A stretch of 64,000 nt of DNA from Theocolax elegans (GCA_026168455.1 CM047426.1:83913986-83977985), one strand, 5' to 3'. Counted from the first letter of the stretch, positions 1 through 14,769 are shown. Notes: a model not told the origin generated them from the sequence alone. Program-made: numbers and translations.

Positions 1-254
1 ATATGTAAACTTAAACTATTTTAAATTATTTAAAATCATTTTCATCAACGACGTCTGCTCTCTGTTATGTACATATAATAATAAGTTAAAAAAAATTAAT
101 TATCGTATTAAATGTATACGATAATATCAGAGATTATCGTAAATATACTTATTTACATATTATACATGATGTACTTGTTTATATTTATAATTAAGTGTGA
201 AACGAGTTAAATGATAATGCGTCTGTATATATGTATTAAAAAATTATTACTTAC

Positions 255-3200
255 TTCCTCGAGGTCCATAAAATTTGACGGAAAATTCGTTGAGTCCACC
301 AAGTATCGTCACCTCGTGTTTACTCTCTATTCTGTATTGGTTTAATAAAATTGCTGTTAAGGAAAATATCGATATACATACATATTCTTATTTTTGAATG
401 ACGTAAACTATAATATAACTAATATCTCAACTTGAAATTATTATAATACAGATTGTACAGATTTAAAATATAATTAATGTACAATTCAAATGGAGAAGCT
501 GAGTAAAAGTTACACTGATTAAAACGAATTGATTTATCGCTAAATGAGTATTTATCAAATAGTTAATCACATTGGTTGATCGAACATTGACGCGCTCGTT
601 AGTCTGCCATCAATAAATTATACGTTTGCATAAAGTTAACCTTGAAAATATATTTATATAAATTATATCAAATTATCTTTCTACTATTATTCCAATTTAT
701 TTTGTTATTATTACTTCAATAAATAAAGGTGAGTTTGAAACACAAATTGTATACGAATACATTTTTTATATACTTATCATTTTTTCAAAGTTATTATATT
801 TTCATTAATTTTCGAGATTGAAATTTACAATATTAAAGTAACGGTAATTAATTATTAAACATCTTTGCAGTTAATAAAAAATTAGTAAGATTAAAATGAA
901 TAATTAACTATACTGTAAGTACATTTCAAACTATGTTACATAATTTATTAAAATAGTTTGCTGACATTAAAACAAAAAAAAAAGATATTTTATGAAAATT
1001 TATGAATTTACGAACATAAGTTCACGTGTGGATATATTATATTATATCAAACTAAATCACTATTTTTAGGAGTTATACAGGAGTTGCGTAAGTTGGTAAA
1101 AAAATATATATATACTGAATTTAAAACGAATTTTAATTAAGAAGTTTTCAACGTCACATTAATATACCACAATAATTGGTATGTCATTATCTTTATAAAA
1201 CGAATTTCCTTTAGGCAAACTTTTATATGTACCTGTATAGTTTGATAAAACTTTCCTTAACTTGGTGGGCCAAAAAGACTCTGAGAAACTTGTTATTGTC
1301 GTTCTAGACTATTTCCATATATCAGTGGAATTTTAAAAATCCGTACCTATTTTTAAAACTTTGTCAGCGAATAGTTAAAATTTTTTTGTTACTATTTGTG
1401 TCGCAATTAAATCGTAAACTTTCGACTGTGCAGTAAGATAAAATCTGTGCATTTCGACCAATAGAACAATTAAAAGTTGAACGGAATAAATACACTAAAC
1501 CGTTGAAGTAGCCGTAGACAGCAAGATAAAATAAAATGTTACTGCACCTTAAAAAAAAAAGACTATAGACAAGCAATATTCTCAAGCGTTCGTAAATTCG
1601 AAAGAAACAAATGTGATAAAAAATCGAATATAACAAAGCGTACGTGTATGTATATATACATAATCGAAGTTAAAATCTCTGGGTGTTTCTTTGTATATCG
1701 CATCCTCTTTGAAAGGATCGACGCATAGGGCGAGGGCATCTGCTTATTGTACTAACACATTCACTCGCACACGTGCACACGTACCCGAGCATATTCTGCA
1801 CGTTTTCCTTTCTTCGCATGTACGGAGACTCTTTGGTGAAACGGTCGTGCATAGAACGCCCAAGGGAACTCAAGGCAGCCGCACGCGTTCTCGTACTTTC
1901 ATAAATCGTGAGCGGAAAACGGGTCCTAAGATTTTCCGTTATACACGCGAGAACGCTGCAGATGTACGCGCATCTCTCTGGTATACCTTCCGCGATCTAT
2001 ATAATGCTTTAGGATTCAATTTTCGATGGTCTTTCGTCGACAGTGTTTTCGACTATTGTTGGATCCATAGTTGAAAACATTTATTTATTTTAATAAAATC
2101 TTACTTATTTATTTATTATTTAGAAATTCGCATGTAATTCTTATGTAACTAACTTGAAATAACTATACATTATTTAGATACACAAATTTACACCTATTTG
2201 AAAGATGCAAAACAAAATGTTAAATTACACAAAATGAGAGAGGGAGGGAATTTATATCTTATGATTATATACTTTAGCGGAATAGTTTGTTGAGTATATT
2301 GAAAACAATGGGTAAGCTGAGAATGATAGCGAAAGTAGGTTACGATCCTTCGAGAGATTAAACTTGATTCCTGACTTTAAGGTTATATACCTCAGAAAAC
2401 ATCTTAGGTAAGTCCTAAATTCATATAAATATAGATATACACATAACTTTTAAACATTTATAAATATATAATGCAAAGTGTATACACATGCTATAATTGT
2501 TATTCAAGGTTACCAAGTTATTATGTCTATTTAAAATTTTCTTCGCTTATTATAATACTTTCTATTTTTATATATACTCTCATTATATATATATATATGC
2601 ATATACCTATATATTTGAGAGATAAGAATCATAAATTATGTGGGAAGAAATATTATAGGATTATCATTATATGTATTTTTATGAAGAAATCCGAAATAAT
2701 TCGAGCAGAAAGTAATTTATGTATAAAATTATAATCTATATTGGTACCTGTATCATTCCGTTAACTCGATATAATTTCGTCTTATTTAATGTATAGCAAT
2801 GTAACGTTGATCGTGTCTTCCGTTTTTTTGTATGGTTACTACAGCCCTATACATAGAGACGTGACCTTATATTTACAAGATCCTTGTCTCGATTTCATGC
2901 AAGATGAATCTGCGACAAAACATTGCCGTTCATTCAATTAAAAGGTTTCTCTTTGACACTGCGCACGGACATTCCTTGTGTTAAATAATATATACATATT
3001 ACGTTATACAAGAGACTACCGAGATGTATATATTTTACTCTAAACTTTCTTTAAAAGAAAAAAATATACCAACTACACTGACTGAATTATTAATATCTAT
3101 TTTTATAAGAATAACGACACAAGGGTAATTTAAATGTATATTTATGATCAAGATTTATGAACCAGTTATATATACGTATATCGATCCTTTTTCAGTAAAT

Positions 3201-6200
3201 TTTATTAAGATTAATAGCATTTTAGGCATTAATTTAACAGTACACAATAGGTGGGTATATTTTTCCATACACAGTTTAAATATTAACGATTATTATACAC
3301 CGGTAATATATCCAAGTATATCTATACTTTTATTGGAATATATATTTCAAAATTGACGTCTTAAGTGCTACGATGTAAGATCATTAATCTCGAGTGTGTG
3401 TAAGAGAGAAATACAAGAAATTCATAAAAGAAAAGCGTAAAACGTATATATTTTATCGAACAATAATTAATAACCGCCGTTGCAATTTCTATCGTTATCC
3501 AATATTTATATTTTTTGTTTCCTATATATATGTACTATGACATTTGAATGGATAGAAATACACGTATATGCACAATGAGTCAAAGTAAATATTCGTCGAC
3601 CTATCGCTCTTAACTTAATGAAAATACTTACATACATATATACGAGCAATTTATAATGTGCTTAAGATATGGGAGTCGATGCATTTGAATAAAGAATGCA
3701 GAGATAAGTCGAGGAAAATTTAATTAAAATTGATCAAGTATAACCAATGAAAAATATTGATTATCCAGTGTATTTTAAGTAGTAATAACCGAAAATAGTC
3801 AGGCTCGTATTTTAACCAGGTACGTATATTTTATAATTTTACGAGCGTATATTATTTTCAAATTATTATACATATAATATTATCGTACATTTAAAAATGA
3901 AATACGTAATTACATGTGGTGCAGTGAATTAAAATTACTGTAATTTTATGCACGATCAATCTGGCTTGCATCAAAGTATGAGGTAAATCAATTTCCCCAT
4001 TTCACTTTAGATAACATAACTCTATACGAAATGTATGTTTTGTGTTATCTTTTGCTCGTACTAGTTTTTCTTAATACTATATTTTTAATTTTAGCAATAA
4101 CAAGAAAAATACGCTATATAGTACATTTTGTTATTAGTTATTTTATACATTTTAGTATAAAAAAATATAACTTTGATAATTTCATTTTAAGATTAGAATT
4201 CGTTAAAATATAAGTATCAACAAAGTAAAATAATGAATGTAAATAAAAATGTAGAAGTAAATTAATCGAAAAATAAGAACGATAATTCGAAGTTATGTCA
4301 CATTTATATACGTTTGTATTTAAATGAATAGGAGTTCCCGATGCATATACCAATGGAAAATGTTTGCTTCTACTTAATAACATTACCACGCAAAAAAATA
4401 TGTCTTCGTTAACGAACCTAATACCCGATAAGTATATGATTTTAACAATTCCACGCACACGATTCTTTACAAGACTGAAACAACTCTAATATTGATTTCG
4501 TATTTACGTGGCTTCGTTCCATCCGCTTATTTCCATTGAAAACGCGCTCCTTAAGAAAATCATTAAAGAAATCTCCGCATCCGCATATTATTCACTCAAA
4601 TTACAATTAAAATGATTCGAGCCAATTAAGACGCAAATTTTCCATCCTGAAGCTCCTCCGCACACAACACGTGCACACGTATAAAAAAATGTGTATATCT
4701 GTACACACATGTACGTATACCTCACTTGGAGAAATTCGATAAAGCGATTGCTCGAAATCTCGGCGATTGGCGGATTTTCAAAAGCGTCGCGCGGCCGTAG
4801 CAAAACCGCACATATACATAAGTACACGCTGGGATGCACCGTTGCTGCGCAACCGCGACCGCGCACGTGTGAGTGCTTATTGTAGAGAGAAATAGAGGAG
4901 GGGGCTCAGCTAGCGGTGGGGGTATATATCGCAAGTAAGGTCGATCAGCTGGTGAGCAGCGTGCCGAGGCTTTCGGACAAAGAAACTACATTCGTATATG
5001 TGCCTCTCTGTGCATGTGTGCGTCTGCATAGAGAGACACTGCATTGTCGGGCTTGCCGTTTTATTGGTATATTCCGATTGATCATAAAAAAAAGTACCAA
5101 GGCGTTTCTTTTTTCTTATTTTTTTTTCCAAACGATTCTTGTTGATGATTACACTTATTGCGTGATGGTTAATGACTTTCGATGGAATCAGCTGTTTCTT
5201 TACTTAGATACGTCATGCTGAGTTTTTATAGATTTTTTGAGAAATGTACACGTTTTCGAGCGCGTCTTGCTTTATTTCGAGTGTGCCTCTTTTTTTCGTA
5301 AACTTTTATTTTCGTATTATATTGTTCCAAAATTAGAACGCTAGTCTTTTTTATTTGGAAGGTCACAATCTCTTTGTTTTTTTAATGCCGTACTTTGGGC
5401 TTTCAAAATTACTTTTATCGTCGTTCGAGATACAAATATTCAACTTGATATGTAAAAATAAGTTAAATTTAAGTTTAAGTTATTGAACGTTTTGGATAAT
5501 GCATTTTCTTTTTTTAGACTTTCGGCGGAATTTTGTATTATTAATTGTTACATTAAAGAAAAAACTTATTATTGATTTTTTTCCCTTAATTCTTCACCAA
5601 GGTCTTGAAACAAATTAATGATAAAAATAATTTTTAACTCATTGAAACACTTACAATTGTGGTTATAGTAAGTTCATTACTTCATAATTCTTATTGTCTA
5701 ACAAATCTAAGGAACGTTTATGAATCATTGAGTCATTTGCTGCAGTCAATAAACAATCAATTTTCTTTAATATTTTCTTAAGCAAAAAATATCCTTTTTA
5801 ACGTGCAAAACCTTTTTCTATAATAAAACTTGAAAAAAAGAACTATCTTCTCGTATAAAGTATCTTAATTTTGCAAAGATGATAAATTTACCATATTTTT
5901 CATTATTCGCCTTACTTTTCCAATTACAATTTTGCAAAAAATTTATAAGAAAATGCACGTAAGTTATTTCAAGAACTTACAATCTTCCAAATTATAAATA
6001 ACAGATATTTTTAGGATCCATTGAATAGAGTCACAAGAGTATATATTTTTTATCAATTTAAACATTTATTTTATAATACGCCATTAATTTAATGTCAAAC
6101 AAAGACGGAATATTAAAATGTTTCAACAAAATAAATTTTATTTGCGAAATAATAAATTTTACATTTAAGCATTGTATATAGTTACATGCTCGGTTATAAC

Positions 6201-9200
6201 TTCATTTAGCGCATACACATGTGTACGAAAAAAAAAAAATTTAAACCGAATTAAAAATAAATTTAATTTAAGTTACTTATATACGTGCGTATATAATTTA
6301 ACTGATAAAACGGTTCAGAAATGTGATCATGAAATATATCCATGCATATATGAAAGTGAAGAAACGCAGATACGTTATAATTGCCAAGAGAGAGAAAATA
6401 CCCATATTATACGAAGCTCGATATAGATGAAGATATCGAGGAAGGGGGGAAGTTAAATTTTTCATTGATAAGAGACAATATTTTACAAATAAATGTTTTC
6501 TCTCGGTTATAACCAATGAAAAATGACCTATTCATCCGTATAAGACGATGTTGCAATTATCATCAACGTAATTATTTAAGAAATTATATAAATAACGAAC
6601 ACACGTATATAAACTTTCTAATCGGTTGTTTTTATTTAGACTATAATGTCAATATAACCGATAAATGAAAGAAAAAAAACAAGGTAAATTTGGCGGAGAG
6701 AGTGGTGATAAGCATAAGATAAGGTCATGTTTTCTTAAACATTCTTAGTTATACTTAAACTTTGAAACAATGTACAGAACAAAGGAAAATGATGTTAAAT
6801 AAGTGCCTACTCACTACTTTTATGACGCATGCGCTTTAAATTCAGAGTCATATACCATCGGCTATCGGTATACACATATATATTCATATACCTATACATG
6901 TACACAATACTTGAGACTTTTTAAACATCAATTAAAGTCATCGGTGTTCATCGTTCAATTATTCATATACTTGCGAATACAGTAACCTTTTCTTCCATTT
7001 AATTACGATCGCCAAATCATTGAGAGCGCGTATTTAACGAAAATGAAAATGAGAGAGAAAAATCATTACGAGAGAAAATTATTATGGTTAAGTACATAAC
7101 AATTGGTGGCTATATACGGAAGTGCCGTAATGTCAAATTAATCTCCTAAAATTTACTTTGCCTAATGAATAGTTATCTTTTTTTTACTTCTGGGTAATTT
7201 CTAAAGTTAGATCAAACAGAGCTGATTTGTTAAACGCTTGTTGGTTAATAATCGACGAAACGAGCCAAACCGTGACAATTGGTGTTAATTTTCAAAAAAA
7301 AACCTTGAAAGATTATTATTTTTTTTATGAATTCATGCAGGTATGCGTTTATTTCTTCTTCTCTATACATACGAATAATTTTCTATTTTATGACAGTTTA
7401 CTAAAAACTAATTCGAAAAAAAGTAAAAAGAAACTATAAATCTTAAATAGAAAATAGGAAATATAGATAGAAATTGAAGCAAATAACTCCATGTAATACG
7501 TTAAATTGCATTAATAAAAAAAATGATAGAAATTGATTAGATAGATGAAAAAAGTCAGAAATAGAAAAATGACAAAAATAATGGTGCAATCTTTTTTATT
7601 TTTACTTCTATATGAGCTTTTGAAGTCTTCGTTTCGAATGATTAGATAAAACTTTTTTTTCCTACATACAAAATGAGATACATAACAAATAAATTATTTT
7701 GTTAACTTTTTTCTAGTATTTGGCTGAGAGTATATAACTATAGTTTGCCAAGACACTTTGAATTCATGTCACGTAATTTGAATCTCATTAATTCGATGTA
7801 TACGAGAGTGGCAAGAAAATTTAAGCTTTGCGCGAAATTTTTCATGTTTCAATTTAACTATGATTTTGATTTAAGTATTCGAGTTAGATCTTTTTTATTT
7901 TTTTTTTTTCGTTCATGTACAGAAAATAGAATAGAGATATAAAACATACTTTTTATGGAATTAAAACACTATATGTACATTGTTTTATTTAAAATGATGA
8001 TTTGATTGAATGATTGTTCGAATACATACGTGTTATAAAATAGACATAATAAAAAAAGAATAAAATATTTATATTAAAAAAATATCACGTATCCTCGCTT
8101 AAAGCACAAAAGACTTAATTTCATGTTTGATCGTAGACTCGATTAATTGTACAGCGACGCATATCAATTACCTCGTCGTTATCAATCAGAACACGAATCT
8201 TACATTCAAACTATTTAACCAAATTTACAAAACACATACAACTATTGCACGTATGTGCGAAACTAACAAAACAAGTAAAAATTTGAAAACATAAGAAAAA
8301 GGCACTATAAAGAAGTAACGTTTTCCAAGGTATTTGTATAGTACACCTCGACAATCGCCTCGTATTTCATCCACAATAACAATTTTCCTCTCGCATAGCA
8401 TTATACAATTACACCGCAATAGACTCGTTGGAATAATAAAAACAAAAAAAAAAGTGGAAGCTACGAAACGCATACAGCATCTTTCCCACGCGGTATATAT
8501 ATAACAATGAACGTTGGATTAAATATCGTTTTTATTTATCGTGACGGTATGTATACGCGAGTCGCGTTTTTCCATGCAAATATATATTGACTGAAAAGAG
8601 AGATAGTCATGGTTATATAGCCGTATATACTCAACATTAGCAATCGTAGTGGAAAACCAACGTGTATATATCGAGCAGCCGAGCGTTACGTTTTATAATG
8701 CGCTTGTGTCGTGTTAAACTGACTGCGTGATTAATTTGTACTCCGGACAAAAGTTAATACCTATAGCGGATGATCGAGAATTCGATTTTTTGTTTCTTTC
8801 GGAGTTTTTGAGGATACGTGTACGTATGCCTGTACAAGTTGTTTCAATCGCAAGCGATAATTGTTAAGAGTATACGTGATAGAATATTTGGATTTGAAAA
8901 TAATCATGTTTGCTTTTGGTTTATCGTGTTGTATATAAGTACGTTTTAGATTCTAAACATTGGATGATTTAGCTGATGGCTTTATGAGAGAACGTATTGA
9001 CCTTGACTGTACAGGTGTTAAAAGCAACAGAGGACGATAAATTTGTCGAAAACTTTATTTACACTTGAATTTCAAGTGCACATGAGTGTTATAATTTTTT
9101 AAGTTTTGGATAAATATTACACCTTTTTTTTTAGACTTTGTTAAAAGCAAAAAAAATTGATGTAAAAAAAAAATAAATGAGTGTGACAATATGCATTTTC

Positions 9201-10469
9201 ATTAATTTTAATGACATTTATTTACACAGAGACCTTCACAGTTGTATAATTTGAAGTAATCACAATTATAAATATATTATGATATTATTCATTTCGAATA
9301 TTGTTTTAAAAACTTGTGCATGGAAAAATTTCAAATAATCATTATTGGAATATTTATAATGATGATTGACCAAATTATAAACGGACCAGTAACAAACAGA
9401 ATTTTATTTTAATGATAAATACACCAGATATACTAGATTTTTATATTCCGGTACAATGGATTTTATTGCATTTAAGTATATTATCAGTTTAAAATTACTT
9501 TGCATTATTTATTTTATATTTAAAGTTAATAATTTGTAGATAATTTAAAAATATTTTTAAACAAATGGTAATTATAATGTAAAGATAATAAAATATACAT
9601 AAATAATAATAATGCATGCATATTATTTTATTACATTATTGATAAGTAATAAATTTGCATTAATAAATATATCATTGTTTTTTTAAACCAAGAACTAATT
9701 ATTCACTTTTACTGCCCTTGAATGTCTTATTATAACAAAATGTAGATTACTGCTGAGTTCTGATCATTACAACAGAAGCACTTTTTTGAAAGTAAAAGAT
9801 GGAGATCAGCTGATTTTAAAAAGCTGTCAGTCAGGCTTTAACCAAGAAAGCCTAATTCAATTCTACCTCAATAATACCAACTGACAAGGCTCTGCTAGTA
9901 TTGTAGGTGTGGGCATTTACATCATACATACATACATCACACTCACTCACACATGCCTAAGCACACAGATACTCAGATTCAGCCTTCCCCTGAGTTAGAG
10001 AAAGACAAAGCACAGTAAGATAATGCTAGGCCAGGTAAAGCTGGTATGGTAGAGCGAATAAGATATAGGAAGTTATTGCATACGCTTACAAGGACATACC
10101 TTGTAAGTGCATGCATTTGCATACAAGTTTCACGTTAAGTATTAAAATCATGTACTCTATTAATGAATAATATCAAATTATTAATTTTATTGCGTGACAT
10201 GCACAAATAAATGTTCTAGCTTGTTTTTCTACCAACTATTATTTGACCAATGTAGCTAATGCTGCTTTAAAAAATTGAGTCATAATTGGAAAGAATCTTT
10301 GATAATATTATTAACGCTGTTACCAAGTTACACAGAAATCTTACTGTAGAGTTGGAAATATATATTTATAATAAATTATATCACTGACACACTTAAAATT
10401 ATTTTTATAAGGATACAGTTTGATAACGTCAGTGTCCATACGCCGTTTGCCAGCACTGGGAGACGACAT
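255..10469 (-). CDS. UbcE2H: Ubiquitin-conjugating enzyme E2 H, 5' part (partial gene)
   Basis: E2 enzyme that carries ubiquitin as a thioester and passes it to substrates or E3 ligases. Two coding exons are visible. Exon 1 (10417-10469) starts at the ATG at 10469 and encodes [17 protein letters not shown] plus two bases, before a GTATCC donor. Exon 2 (255-331) follows a TACAG acceptor, completes a Leu codon and encodes [16 protein letters not shown] then SVKFYGPRG, ending in phase 1 before GTAAGT. The match to the UBE2H N terminus is nearly residue for residue, and the phases agree. The remaining UBC fold, including the catalytic Cys and the acidic tail, must lie left of position 1. The intron is 10,085 bp (332-10416). 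The exon sequences are clear; that they belong to one transcript is inferred from family identity and phase. Confidence 0.93.
332..10416 (-). other. Large first coding intron of UbcE2H
   Basis: AT-rich intron without convincing coding sequence. It holds three GC-richer patches that stand out from the background: about 1690-2060, 4580-5060 (with CACGTG-type sites and a possible splice donor near 4930) and 8500-8760 (with a TATATAT run near 8663). They may be alternative promoters, enhancers or untranslated exons of UbcE2H, but the sequence alone does not decide. The reading frame of about 127 codons at 1691-2074 in the first patch has no recognisable domain. The stretch 9700-10140 holds CA/CATA repeats and a strong hairpin. 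Confidence 0.5.
10078..10114. repeat. Inverted repeat (hairpin) in UbcE2H intron
   Basis: CTTACAAGG (10085-10093) and CCTTGTAAG (10099-10107) form a perfect 9-bp inverted repeat around a 5-base spacer. Pairing continues outward to a 16-base arm with two mismatches (10078-10093 against 10099-10114). It may be the end of a short mobile element or a structured RNA site; no target duplication was identified. Confidence 0.55.
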
Positions 10470-10738
10470 GTTTCACAGCTAGTTCTGAGCTAGTCCGTCA
10501 AACTATTCTGTTAGTTCTGGTGCACGGAGGCAGAGTTAATTGGTACGTAGGGTTGGAATCCGCTGTCGTCGAATCTCCACCGAAGCTGGAAGGAGACCTG
10601 ACACCAGCGGTTCCTCTCCTCGTTACGCTGGCACAGCTGTAGCTTATCCAAGATGTATCTTGATAAATTGTCAATGCACTATTTATCTTGTGCTAAGATT
10701 TTCACTGTCACGACTCTCCCGGGCACAAATTGTCCTTC
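10470..10738 (-). promoter_or_regulatory. UbcE2H 5' leader exon
   Basis: Sequence directly upstream of the UbcE2H ATG is GC-richer than its surroundings and without a longer in-frame extension. A pyrimidine-rich stretch ending in TTTAG with its AG at 10740-10739 is a good splice acceptor on the minus strand. The coding start may therefore sit in an exon of about 320 bp spliced to an upstream non-coding exon. The acceptor is seen; the transcript structure is inferred. Confidence 0.45.
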
Positions 10739-10989
10739 CTAAATCAAACACCACTTAAAGTAAAAAAACTGAAAACAACCAGGTATTGGTGTGTACATTT
10801 AACATTAACAAACAAACACACTTAAAGTAGTCGACATTATAGGTATACTGGCCAATGAGTAACAAACAAAAAAAAAACAAACCGAGAGAGAGAAACAATA
10901 ATAAAGTATGGAGTTGTCTTGCGATGCAGACAGAGAGTTTAAAGAGGCAAGTATCTAAAAAAGTATTTCTCTATACATTATGCCCTTAA

Positions 10990-13150
10990 AGTGCGTAGTC
11001 CCAGTCTAAAAAACTCACGACCCGTTGTTCTCTCGCGTGCTGTTGTCCCCCCCCAAAAAAAAAATCTCTCTTCTCTCGGGCAGCTATCCAAGGGAATAAT
11101 ACCAGGCAGCTCGAGAGAGAGAGAGAGAAAGAGAGAAGCAGCAGCAGTAGCAGCAGCAGCAGAAACGTCGTCACTCTATATACCTATATTTCTTTCTCTC
11201 TCGCACCCTGGTCGAATCCACCTCTTTACCGTGTAGCTATGCGCGCGCGTGTGAGTGCACCACCACCGTATGATTTTTGACCCTTCCTCGCGAATCCCGG
11301 AGTTTCCTCGACGACCACCCGAAGAAATCCGTACAAGACGAATTTCTCCCCCTCTCTCTCTCCCTCTTTCTTTCTTCACGCGCACACGCATATACACACA
11401 CCACGCACACACTTGCTCGGTCTGCGTCTCAGTCTGCACTGAGCGCTGCTGCTGCTGCTGCGGACTGTTCTTCGTGCAGTGAATGGGCACACTTTATTCC
11501 CCTCTCACTCAGTTATCCACTAAACATCAACGCTTTGCTCTATCTGTCTCTCTCTCTCTCTCTCCTGCTGCGTATATTTATTTTTCTCCGTTCGTACATT
11601 TCGTCTTTCTCGTTCTAATCTCAATCTGTACTTATAGATACACACACACGCACATACACACATATATACATGCATACTGTCGCTTTCTGTTTTTCACAGA
11701 TGACATATACCAACTATCCGTCTTTCTCTTTATTGGCTTTTATACTCCCTCTTCCGTATTTTTAATTTTTATCTTTTACAATACGATTATTTTCTTTAAT
11801 CAAACTTGTATTCTTTTTAAAGCAAATTAAATGTATAAAAAATTAATTTAATATGAAAAATATTATCGTCAAAAAAAATATAAATTAATTATTCACATAT
11901 TATTTAATGAAAATTTTAAATTCACAAATAATTCGTGTTCTTCGACGTACGTGTCGAAACTTTAATAGTTTAACTTATGTACAGTACTTTCGATACTTTC
12001 TATCTTTATTTACACACCTATATATACTTTCTGTTTTTCTTACACTGACATTTATGTATACATATAGATATGTGTGTACAATGGAACAACCATTTAAATA
12101 ATCTAAATATTCTCGTGTATATATCTTAAATTTAGCTTCATCATTAATTTTTTATCTACCGTGAGGTTACCGACAAAAGAGAAAAGAATTTTCGACCAAG
12201 TATAAAAAAATCATGGTATTGTCATGTAAATTAAAGTATCGTTTGTAACTACCTAAAAACACTGTGCCCCTTCTACACAATACCTCTCTCGTGGTGACAA
12301 ACAGCTGATAGCGTTGCTTCTATTCTTAGACTCGAAACACCTTTCTAACCTTACTAAAAATTGTATAAAACAAATCTAAGAGGTTGACAAATTAAAAAAG
12401 TACGATAAAATCTTCGAAGAGTTAATTAAACCAGTTGAATCGTGTTGTCACAATGGTAATAAGTGTAAAAGGGGCACGTGTACAAACATGTATCTCCCTC
12501 TCTTTCTTTCTCTTACTTACTTATTCCTGGCTTGATGCATCTATATTTTTCTCTTGTCGAGCTTCGTTTGGGTATATCACTTATGCGCGCGCACTCACGT
12601 GTGCGAGAGTTCCGTACACTTTTTTTTCGCACTTAATTTTTTTTTTATTGTCTACTTGTTTCTCTCTACCCAAAAGGGGTTAGGTCAAAACAACTACTAC
12701 TAAACGTTAAGTAATATCGCGCGAGCATAATCTGCGTGTATCAACTAAACGCGAACATACACCGTTTGTGCGACGAAATACGACTGGCGCGTTTTTAATA
12801 TCGGTGGGGGTATAACGACGATCGTGTCGCGCTCGCGCACACACGTACACACCAACACCTCGTTTGTCAGATATATATACGTGTGTGTATAAAAGTGTAT
12901 ACAGGTATATACGGGTTGGTTGGGTTGGCTGATGGTGTCTGGCGATGTTATTGCCTGGGTTGCGCAAACACGGCTGCGCGCAAGGGAAAGGATAGCTCTC
13001 TGTCTCCTTCGCCACCTCGCTCTTTCTCTCTCCCCCTTGATTGATATAGGTAGATATATGTATTTTGCCCACCACCTTTTTGGAAAAGCGCGTGTTGTGT
13101 TGATATACGAGATCGCACCTGATTGGTTAATTTCGTCGGCCATTAGGTTA
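10990..13150 (-). promoter_or_regulatory. GC/GA/CAG-rich putative promoter and leader zone of UbcE2H
   Basis: About 2 kb with dense simple repeats (GA, CAG, CA), CpG-containing words and several chance reading frames on both strands. This composition contrasts with the AT-rich DNA around it and resembles promoter/5' leader regions of long-intron insect genes. A minus-strand frame beginning MADEINQSGAISYINTTRAF (13143 downward, 132 codons) is open but becomes Arg-rich and low in complexity, with no known domain, so I do not call it a gene. No specific core promoter was pinned down. Confidence 0.4.
11111..11162. repeat. GA and CAG microsatellites
   Basis: A GA tract (about 11111-11135) is followed by imperfect CAG/CAGTAG repeats (about 11137-11162). 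Further runs nearby are CTG/GCT at about 11441-11462 and CT at about 11541-11563. Confidence 0.9.
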
Positions 13151-13159
13151 TGATCGGGG

Positions 13160-14769
13160 ATCCCGATTCGCTCTTCCTAGTAAATTCAAATATATGTATA
13201 TATATCTATACATAGAATGTAAACATTCTTGTGTTGTCTAAGATAACGATTTCAAATTTGATGGTAAAGGAATAACTACATTGTTTTTATTATATGAGGC
13301 TTGCTATACACAAACATTTACTATTTTAAACTGTTGTGATTATTATTAGAATTCATACTGTTTGCTTAGAAAAAAAATTCCACTTAATATATGATATATT
13401 TTTTTCTTACATTTTAACCATTATTACCATTAGCAAATTAAGTATGTTTACATAAATTACATACTCTTTTTTATAATACATTTTAGGTACATCGGATTAA
13501 TTAAAAGAAAATATCACACAATAAATTTTAAATAAAACATCTTTTGTACATTAATATTTATTATATAAAATTGAATTACTTGTTATATTTTATTAAAAAA
13601 AATATAAATTATGCATATTAAATTAATTTTCTTGTACAAACACATAAATATTTAAGTAACAAATGAATTTATTTAGAAAATGCGATACAAAAGTTGTAAA
13701 AAATCTCTACATGCTATGATATAAGTATATAAACTTTTATTTTCTTCGCGATGGCACGTCATTTTTTGACCATGATTTATATGTTTATTATTGTAATATT
13801 GCATACACATAGTCAGATTTAAGTCAAGTAAACAGTACTTTCATTACCTTTCCAGTTTTCGTTATTACAAAAAACATTTACACACATGCAGGTTTTAATT
13901 TTTCAGGAATAATAATAAAATAGAGGGTTTCACATTTACGAGAAAATGTCTTACATACTATTTGTAAATTGATAAAAAATGCAATTTTATATTATATGCG
14001 AAATGTCTACTAGACTGTAGATTTTCATAGTCAATGATGAGTTGTTCCGACCTGTCAAATTGCAGGTTTATTCTACATACGTTAATTAAAAATAAACGTA
14101 CTTTCTTTAATATAAGTATTTATGAAATAATTTCTCTATTTTGAGGCCTTCAATTAAAAAAAGTTTAATTATTATTAAAATATAAGTTTTCTCGTTTGTA
14201 TACGTCATATTTAAAAATATTGAAAACATTTATTATTTAAAATATATCATGTATTCGTTAATCTAAAAATATATTTAGATAAATAAATTACATTATTAAA
14301 ATAAATAGTATTCAGATTATAAATGACTCTTATATTACAATTATATAATTAATTAAAAGAGGTAACAATTATGAATCTCTATGTATTTTTTATAAAATTT
14401 ACTAAAAATTCATGAAAAACAATTACATTACTTTTGTCTAAGCTAAAACGTGAAATCTTGTAAAAAACATTAATAAAAAAAGTTAAATTTACTACTGGCA
14501 ATAATTTTCAGTATTCTCTGGTTAAAAAAGATGTATGATCTCAAAATACAGAAATTATTTTATAAGAAACCAATAGTTGAATTTGTAACATACTCTACTC
14601 TTATAATTACAACAAATACTGCTGCTATTAATACTAGATGTACGAATATATGCGTATTCGACGAGAAGACGACAATGAAGATTCTTGAATGCCCAGTTGA
14701 TGATATGTTACGTCAATGGGGATGCACATCTTTTTATATCGTAAATGCTACAATTCTGAAGACATAGTG
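13160..14769. other. Intergenic AT-rich stretch between UbcE2H and wls
   Basis: Very AT-rich with homopolymer runs. No exon with credible splice sites or recognisable protein was found. The 78-codon frame at 14531-14767 (+) shows no family signature and lies antisense to the region just beyond the wls poly(A) signal. Confidence 0.6.

Noticed and set aside
1691..2074. 127-codon plus-strand frame
   Set aside because: No recognisable domain, and it overlaps an equally open antisense frame in a GC-richer intronic patch.
11277..11618. 113-codon frame and overlapping frames in the GA/CAG region
   Set aside because: Low-complexity Ser/Leu/Arg-rich translations of microsatellites.
12745..13143. 132-codon minus-strand frame starting MADEINQSG
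   Set aside because: Turns into Arg-rich low-complexity sequence, with no family match and no splice or stop context to support a gene.
14531..14767. 78-codon plus-strand frame next to wls
   Set aside because: Lies antisense just beyond the wls 3' end and has no family signature.
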